Assembly (NCBI GenBank): GCA_900544195.1
Contig: UQUJ01000057.1
Location: 1 to 20,273, forward strand
Source of the DNA: an uncultured Alistipes sp.
Lineage (GTDB): Bacteria > Bacteroidota > Bacteroidia > Bacteroidales > UBA932
Length of the DNA stretch: 20,273 bases
Direction: 5' to 3'
The notes under the pieces were generated by a model. The model did no database searches. It was given only the letters and a program-made list of their open reading frames with translations, and was not told the origin of the DNA. The position numbers were made by a program, and so were the translations under genes. Shown here in pieces: positions 15,878 through 20,273 of the stretch. Each line of letters begins with the position of its first letter. Position 1 is the first letter of the stretch.

Positions 15878-15916
15878 AAAAACAAAAACCGAAGCGAGGT
15901 TCTCACCCGGCTTCGG
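15878..15916 (-). terminator. Rho-independent terminator for the mannosidase genes
   Basis: Read on the minus strand, GCCGAAGC pairs with GCTTCGG around an 14-nt loop (CCGAAGC 15889-15895, GCTTCGG 15910-15916) and is followed by TTTTTGTTTTT. It lies about 270 nt after the GH125 stop, so the transcript would have a long 3' tail. Confidence 0.7.
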
Positions 15917-16042
15917 CTTATCTTATTCAATACTTATGAAATAACTATTGAGTCAGTTTTTGGTTTATGAGTAAAAATATTTATGTCGATTGACAAATAT
16001 ACCATTTCCGTGCCAAACTCATCGTTCGCGGTGTAATTTAGA

Positions 16043-16147
16043 TCATAAACCATATTCCCGTTTCAACCAGAGGTCGGACAGCGGGTCAAGAATGTAGATT
16101 TTGCCTCTGTTTTTCTCGATGACTCCTTCCGGTGGAGAAACTTTAGC
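16043..16147 (-). pseudogene. Possible C-terminal remnant of an AAA-type ATPase
   Basis: Minus-strand codons without a start encode AKVSPPEGVIEKNRGKIYIL and DPLSDLWLKREYGL then a stop. A short winged-helix-like end with DPxxxLWL resembles the C-terminus of the archaeal-type/DUF4143-like ATPases common in Bacteroidales. It is in the same frame as, and just after, the GH125 stop, but has no similarity to GH125. The match is short and from memory; the rest of the gap (15917-16042) shows nothing. Confidence 0.25.
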
Positions 16148-16183
16148 GCATCGGTTTGCTGCCCTGCGTCTGTGACGGATTAT

Positions 16184-17719
16184 CTACTTGATCTTGATGG
16201 AGTTGAGGAGGTCGAGTCTGCCGGTGTCTATCAGGTGGATGATCAGCTCTCCGAAGAGGGTGTTCTGCCAGGCGAACCAGGCGCGGGTGAACTTGCTTGC
16301 ATCGTCCTTATAGAAGGATTCGTGCATGAAGCCGGTGCCGGCATCGGTCTTCATCAGGGTCTCCACGCACCATTTGATCTCCTTGTCATCCTGGGACGTG
16401 AATGCCTTCATCATGATGCTCATAGGCCAGATGTAGTCGTAGCCGATGTGCGGGCCGCCGATTCCCTCGCCGGCCTTGCCTTTGAAGAAATATGGATTGT
16501 CATCGCTCCAGACAAACCTGCGGGTGTTCTGGTAGATCGGATCGTTCACATCAATGTCTCCGAGATAGGCCATTGACAGGAGGCTCGGAACGTTGGAGTC
16601 GTCCATCAGAAGCCTGTTGCCGAAACCATCCACCTCAAAGGCGAAGATCTTGCCGTACTTAGGGTGATCCACGATGGCATATTCATAAAGAGCCTTCTCC
16701 ACTTCGGCGGCGAGGTCGAGGCATTCCTTCGCGAGTTTCTTGTTGTGGTTGACATCCGTGAGGATCTCGGCTGCCTTGCGCAATGAGGTGACGGCGAAGA
16801 AGTTGGACGGAACGAGGAACTCGAAGATCGTCGCGTCATCCGACGGACGGAATGCCGAGGCGATCAGACCCACCGGCTTGACAGGGTTGCCGCGGCCGTC
16901 ATTGGACTTGGTGTCGAACTGGCGGTCGGTCTTGCGGGCGAACCGGTAAGGGCCCGGGCCGTCCTTGCGCTGCTGCTCCTTAAAGGTCTTGAGAGTGGCC
17001 TGGATGGACTTGAGCCAAGTCTCTCCGAAAACGGAATCGTCGCCGGTCACCTTCCAGTACTGGTAGGCCAGGCGGATTGGGTAGCAGTGCGAGTCGATCT
17101 CCCACTTCCGCTCGTGGTCGTAAGGGTTCATGTCGGTGAGGTCCGAATCCCACTCGCTGCCCGTCGGGCCGTCGTTGAAGGCGTTGGCGTAAGGGTCGAT
17201 GCAGATCAGCGAGAACTGGCAGTTGATCACGCCTGCGAGCATATTCCTAAGATGCTCATCCTCGTTGGCAAGCTGGATGTAAGGCCAGACCTGCGCTCCG
17301 GAGTCCCTAAGCCACATGGCGTGGATGTCGCCGGTGTAGACGAATGTCCTGAAGTTGCCGTCTTCGTCCTTGCCGAAGTGGACTGTGGTGTCCAGGGTGT
17401 TCGGGTAGCAGTTGGCGAACATCCAGGCGAGGCGGGGGTTCGTCAGGATGCCCTGCATCCGGGCGATCTTGTTCTCGACGGCCTCGGAGCGGAAAAGTCT
17501 CTTTTCAGGAGCAGGGCGCTGCGACTCGTAGGTTTTGGTGTTGCTCGTGGCAGTCGCTTTGACAGGCTCGGCGGCCAGACCGGCTGGCTCGGCGGCCAGA
17601 CTAGTTGGCTCGGCGGCCGGTTGGTGATCCTGCCGAACCACATCGGCCGGCGCCTGGGCTTGTGTCAAAGTACCTGAGAGCAGAAAAATGGCCGAAGCCA
17701 GAAGCAGTGTGCGTTTCAT
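16184..17719 (-). CDS. GH125 exo-alpha-1,6-mannosidase with repeat-derived N-terminal linker
   Basis: A secreted glycoside hydrolase of family 125 (DUF1237), 511 residues; characterised members release mannose from alpha-1,6 linkages by inversion. Signal peptide 1-22 (MKRTLLLASAIFLLSGTLTQ then AQ). Family blocks: YESQRPAPEKRLFRSEAVE (64-82), VYTGDIHAMWLRDSGAQVWP (127-146), CIDPYANAFNDGPTG (173-187), KWEIDSHCYPIRLAYQYW (205-222), VGLIASAFRPSDDATIFEFL (283-302), GFGNRLLMDDSNVPSLL (365-381), GGPHIGYDYIWPMSIMM (421-437), GTGFMHESFY (461-470). D209 and E467 are the likely acid/base pair by family position. Between signal peptide and domain (about 24-62) is a repeat-derived linker with VVRQDHQPAAEP and LAAEP motifs. 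It starts 3 nt after the GH92 stop, so the two enzymes are almost certainly co-transcribed for mannan or N-glycan breakdown. The only start compatible with the signal peptide is 17719. Confidence 0.92.
   Translation of the reverse strand: MKRTLLLASAIFLLSGTLTQAQAPADVVRQDHQPAAEPTSLAAEPAGLAAEPVKATATSNTKTYESQRPAPEKRLFRSEAVENKIARMQGILTNPRLAWMFANCYPNTLDTTVHFGKDEDGNFRTFVYTGDIHAMWLRDSGAQVWPYIQLANEDEHLRNMLAGVINCQFSLICIDPYANAFNDGPTGSEWDSDLTDMNPYDHERKWEIDSHCYPIRLAYQYWKVTGDDSVFGETWLKSIQATLKTFKEQQRKDGPGPYRFARKTDRQFDTKSNDGRGNPVKPVGLIASAFRPSDDATIFEFLVPSNFFAVTSLRKAAEILTDVNHNKKLAKECLDLAAEVEKALYEYAIVDHPKYGKIFAFEVDGFGNRLLMDDSNVPSLLSMAYLGDIDVNDPIYQNTRRFVWSDDNPYFFKGKAGEGIGGPHIGYDYIWPMSIMMKAFTSQDDKEIKWCVETLMKTDAGTGFMHESFYKDDASKFTRAWFAWQNTLFGELIIHLIDTGRLDLLNSIKIK
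17546..17644 (-). repeat. Dispersed repeat plus 21-bp triplication inside the GH125 gene
   Basis: On the coding strand: GTGGTTCGGCAGGATCACC then AACCG, followed by three 21-nt units each starting GCCGCCGAGCC, the last ending GTCAAAGCGAC. In the other copies a single GCTGAGCCTGTCGAAG follows, so the unit has been tandemly amplified here. Translated as VVRQDHQPAAEPTSLAAEP then AGLAAEPVKAT. Confidence 0.8.
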
Positions 17720-17722
17720 AAT

Positions 17723-19963
17723 TTATTGTTCATTAGTGTATGAATATGGTCTGTCCTCCTTTGCGGTTCCTCTCACCGTGTCAGGCTCGGACCCTACAAG
17801 ATAAACAATATTCGCTCCTTCTGCAAGGTCTTCATGGCGGAAATAGTTCCGGCTCCACTCTTTCCCGTTGATTCTCACGCCTTTGACGTAGAAGTTGTCT
17901 TTGGAATTCTCCGGGGCTTCAAGCGAGACGACGCTTCCGTCAGGCCGGGTGATGACCGCTTTCCTGAACAGAGGTGTGCCGATGGCATATTCATTGGCCC
18001 CCGGGCAGACAGGGTAGAACCCGAGGGCGGAGAATACGTACCAGGCGGATGTCTGGCCGTTGTCCTCGTCGCCACAATAGCCGTCGAAGTTGGAGTTGTA
18101 GAACTTGTCCATCACCTCGCGGATCCGCTGCTGCGCCTTCCAAGGCTGGCCGCACCAGTCGTAAAGGTAGAGCATATGCTGGATCGGCTGGTTGCCGTGG
18201 GCGTAATTCCCCATATTCATAACCTGCATTTCCCTGATCTCGTGGATAGGGAAGCCGTAGTAGCTGTCGTCGAAGAGCGGAGGGATTGTGAATATGCTGT
18301 CGAGCATCCCGGCGAAGACCTCGTCCCCTCCCATCAGGTCGATCAGACCCTGCGGGTCGTGGAACACTGACCATGTGTAGTGCAGGCTGTTGCCTTCGGT
18401 GAAGTTGCCTCCCCATTTCAGAGGGCTGAACGGCCTCTCGAACGAGCAGTCGAGGTTCTTTCCGACCATCAGCCTGTACTCCGGATCGTAGAGATTCCTG
18501 TAATTGAATGCGGCCTTGGCGTAAGGCGCAAGCTCTTCCTCGCTGCGGCCCAGAGCCTTGCCGAACTGGTAGATGCACCAATCATCGTAGGAATATTCAA
18601 GCGTCATGGCGGCGTTCTCGTTGATGCCTACGTCGCAAGGGACATAGCCGAGGCTGTCGTAATATTCCCAGCCGAGTCTGCCTGTCGAACTGACCTCCGG
18701 ATGGACGGCGTGGGCTCCGTGGGTGACGGCCTTCCAAAGCTCGTCGGCGTCATAGCCGCGCAGCCCCTTGATCCAGGCGTCGGCGACCACTGATGCTGAA
18801 TTGTTTCCGACCATACATCCCCTGTGTCCCGGGCTGGACCATTCCGGCAGGAATCCGCTCTCTTTCCAGGTGTTCACCAGCCCTTCCTGCATCTTCACGC
18901 TCTCGTCCGGATAGACGAGGTTCAGCAGCGGGAAAAGACATCTGAATGTGTCCCAGAAGCCGGTGTCGGCGAACAGATAGCCCTTGTGTACGGCTCCGTC
19001 GTAAGGGCTGTAGTGGACGCGCTCGCCGTCGGCGTTGATCTCTGACAGGTCACGAGGGAACAGCACCGATCTGTAGAGGCATGAATAGAATGTGCGCAGG
19101 TTGTCGAGATTGCCATCCTCCACGGCGATCCGGCCCAAAACCTCGTTCCATCTTGCTCGTCCGGCCTGGGCTATCTCGTCCAACGTTCTGTCGCCCAGTT
19201 CTTTGAGATTGATTTCCGCCTGCTCCTGGCTAATGAATGATGAGGCGACCCTGAGGTTTACCTTCTGTCCTTTCGCTGTCTTGAACCCGACCATGGCGAT
19301 GTGGCCGTCAACGGTTTGTGTCTCGAATGGAGTGTCGGAAACCACCACGAACCAGTTCCGGAAATTCTCGGTCACGCCGCCGTGGTTTGCGGTCGAGTAG
19401 CCTACGATCATATTCCTGTCACCTATGACTTCGGCATTGCCGCCGCTGTAGGCATCGACCACGAGGTAGGACATCTCCTTTTCAGGGTAGGTGAGTCTGA
19501 ATGCCGCCGCCCTTTCGGTAGGGGCGAGTTCGGCGACCACGTCGTGTTCGGCGAGATAGACCTGGTAGTAGTATGGTTTGACCGTCTCCGCCTTGTGCGA
19601 GAACCAGCTCTGCCGTCCTTCCTCGTCGTAAACCGGCCCTGTGGTCACAGGCATGATCGAGAACGAGCCGTAGTCGTTGATCCACGGACTCGGCTGGTGG
19701 GTCTGCTTCAAACCTCTGATCTTGGTCGCTGAATATGTGTATGTCCATCCGTCCCCGTTGCGTCCGGTCTGAGGTGTCCAGAAGTTCATTCCCCACGGCA
19801 ATGCGACCGCCGGGTAAGTGTTTCCCGTTGAAAGCTCGTAGGTGGACGCCGTTCCCATCAGCGGGTTCACATAGTCCACAGGATCCTCCATCCTCATTCT
19901 CTCCGGAGATCCGCACGCCGCGGCTATCAAGGCCACAGCCAAAAATATTGATCTTTTTCTCAT
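17723..19963 (-). CDS. GH92 alpha-mannosidase lipoprotein (probable alpha-1,2 type)
   Basis: A 746-residue calcium-dependent exo-alpha-mannosidase of family GH92, an expanded Bacteroidota glycan-degrading family. The signal peptide ends in a lipobox AAAC (C17), so it is anchored in an envelope membrane. N-terminal beta-sandwich: DPVDYVNPLMGT (27-38), GNTYPAVALPWGMNFWTPQT (47-66), THQPSPWINDYGSFSIMP (88-105). Catalytic (alpha/alpha)6 domain: GFWDTFRCLFPLLNLVYPD (335-353), FTEGNSLHYTW (521-531) with probable acid E523, FPIHEIREM (571-579), and GYCGDEDNGQTSAWYVFSAL (628-647) with probable base D634 and D632. Spacing between E523, H574/E575 and D634 equals that remembered for BT3990 E533, H584/E585 and D644, whose HE pair is linked to alpha-1,2 specificity. 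Length is normal; the THQPSPW motif is native and not repeat-derived. It leads a two-gene operon with GH125; the upstream promoter is unclear (TATCTTAG at 19989-19982 is a weak candidate). Confidence 0.95.
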   Translation of the reverse strand: MRKRSIFLAVALIAAACGSPERMRMEDPVDYVNPLMGTASTYELSTGNTYPAVALPWGMNFWTPQTGRNGDGWTYTYSATKIRGLKQTHQPSPWINDYGSFSIMPVTTGPVYDEEGRQSWFSHKAETVKPYYYQVYLAEHDVVAELAPTERAAAFRLTYPEKEMSYLVVDAYSGGNAEVIGDRNMIVGYSTANHGGVTENFRNWFVVVSDTPFETQTVDGHIAMVGFKTAKGQKVNLRVASSFISQEQAEINLKELGDRTLDEIAQAGRARWNEVLGRIAVEDGNLDNLRTFYSCLYRSVLFPRDLSEINADGERVHYSPYDGAVHKGYLFADTGFWDTFRCLFPLLNLVYPDESVKMQEGLVNTWKESGFLPEWSSPGHRGCMVGNNSASVVADAWIKGLRGYDADELWKAVTHGAHAVHPEVSSTGRLGWEYYDSLGYVPCDVGINENAAMTLEYSYDDWCIYQFGKALGRSEEELAPYAKAAFNYRNLYDPEYRLMVGKNLDCSFERPFSPLKWGGNFTEGNSLHYTWSVFHDPQGLIDLMGGDEVFAGMLDSIFTIPPLFDDSYYGFPIHEIREMQVMNMGNYAHGNQPIQHMLYLYDWCGQPWKAQQRIREVMDKFYNSNFDGYCGDEDNGQTSAWYVFSALGFYPVCPGANEYAIGTPLFRKAVITRPDGSVVSLEAPENSKDNFYVKGVRINGKEWSRNYFRHEDLAEGANIVYLVGSEPDTVRGTAKEDRPYSYTNEQ

Positions 19964-20034
19964 CAGTTCTGAATATTTCCGCTAAGATACATCAATTTCC
20001 ATTGGTTCGGAATAGTTCCACCGTCTTGTTCCAC

Positions 20035-20136
20035 TTTATGACTTCCAGGTGTGAAAATACGCTCACACCTAAAACATCATCCACTTGATGACAAGCGAGT
20101 TGCGCTTCCAGGTGCGAGCATATTCGCACACCTGAG
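20035..20136. repeat. 102-bp repeat with internal palindromes, copy 1
   Basis: Differs from copy 2 (20172-20273) at one base (T at 20063, G at 20200). Inside are two 24-bp hairpin elements of form AGGTGYGA-N8-KCACACCT, each preceded by CTTCC (CTTCC starts at 20042 and 20105). Between them are smaller inverted pairs: TCATC/GATGA and AAGCG/CGCTT. No gene is credible here. Confidence 0.9.
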
Positions 20137-20171
20137 AGTCGTTGGCTTCGGTACAGGTCGTTCTATTCGTG

Positions 20172-20273
20172 TTTATGACTTCCAGGTGTGAAAATACGCG
20201 CACACCTAAAACATCATCCACTTGATGACAAGCGAGTTGCGCTTCCAGGTGCGAGCATATTCGCACACCTGAG
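20172..20273. repeat. 102-bp repeat with internal palindromes, copy 2 (reaches window end)
   Basis: Second copy, 137 nt after the first, with a 35-nt spacer (20137-20171) that is not conserved but resembles the 35 nt before copy 1 loosely (TTGG..TTCGG..A..AG). It ends at the window edge, so the array may continue. Confidence 0.9.

Noticed and set aside
15889..15916. Hairpin with GCTTCGG as a further copy of the dispersed repeat
   Set aside because: Only seven bases are shared, and on the minus strand it is a standard terminator with a T-tract.
19665..19705. THQPSPW in GH92 as another repeat-derived peptide (compare HQP in other copies)
   Set aside because: This motif is native to GH92 and the DNA here lacks the repeat core words.
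20069..20266. Small minus-strand protein across the terminal array
   Set aside because: It simply translates the palindromic repeats in two frames; there is no start context and no similarity.
20035..20273. CRISPR array
   Set aside because: The repeats are 102 bp with only one 35-nt spacer visible, the internal palindromes have unequal spacing, and no cas gene is present.

Overview
This 20.3 kb window comes from a chromosome of a Bacteroidota bacterium, most likely order Bacteroidales. The evidence is: OmpA, F-type ATP synthase and surface lipoproteins of Bacteroidetes type; the gene order atpD-C-B-E-F-H-A-G; a very short epsilon subunit; an AtpB with an N-terminal signal-like extension; promoters that fit the Bacteroidetes pattern (TTG or TTTG, 19-20 nt, TAnnTTTG); and AT-rich leaders mostly without Shine-Dalgarno sites. 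Genus cannot be fixed from the sequence alone.

Layout. 1-459: AT-rich flank with a decayed Fic N-terminus on the minus strand, a 20-bp tandem repeat and a probable promoter. 460-1527: OmpA-family protein, then a terminator. 1624-2931: enolase, then a terminator whose T-tract overlaps the probable atp promoter. 3096-10262: the complete F1Fo ATP synthase operon. 10294-11685: a DUF1343/NamZ-type exo-muramidase 31 nt behind atpG. 11686-12180: a gene-free stretch ending in a 147-bp segment bounded by 22-bp inverted repeats, with a good promoter inside that points at the next gene. 12181-15630: a very large coiled-coil lipoprotein. 15631-16183: terminators for both strands and a faint ATPase C-terminal remnant. 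16184-19963 (minus strand): a GH92-GH125 alpha-mannosidase pair. 19964-20273: an unexplained array of 102-bp repeats built from 24-bp palindromes, running off the window edge.

Two observations stand out. (1) The inverted-repeat segment 11999-12145 has the architecture of a phase-variable invertible promoter, here placed in the apparent ON orientation in front of the 1149-residue lipoprotein, whose codon use resembles that of highly expressed genes. (2) A dispersed palindromic repeat family (core words GAGCCTGTCGAAG and TGGYTCGRCA...CACCAACC) occurs at eight places in 13 kb. Six of these copies lie inside genes, in frame and without stop codons, adding about 27-41 residues each to AtpH (twice), AtpG (twice), the NamZ-like enzyme and the GH125 mannosidase. 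Removing them brings AtpH and AtpG back to about the usual family length, so the elements appear to be tolerated protein insertions.

Functionally the window combines core energy metabolism (enolase, ATP synthase), cell-wall sugar recycling (NamZ-like), envelope proteins (OmpA, lipoprotein) and host- or yeast-mannan/N-glycan breakdown (GH92 plus GH125).
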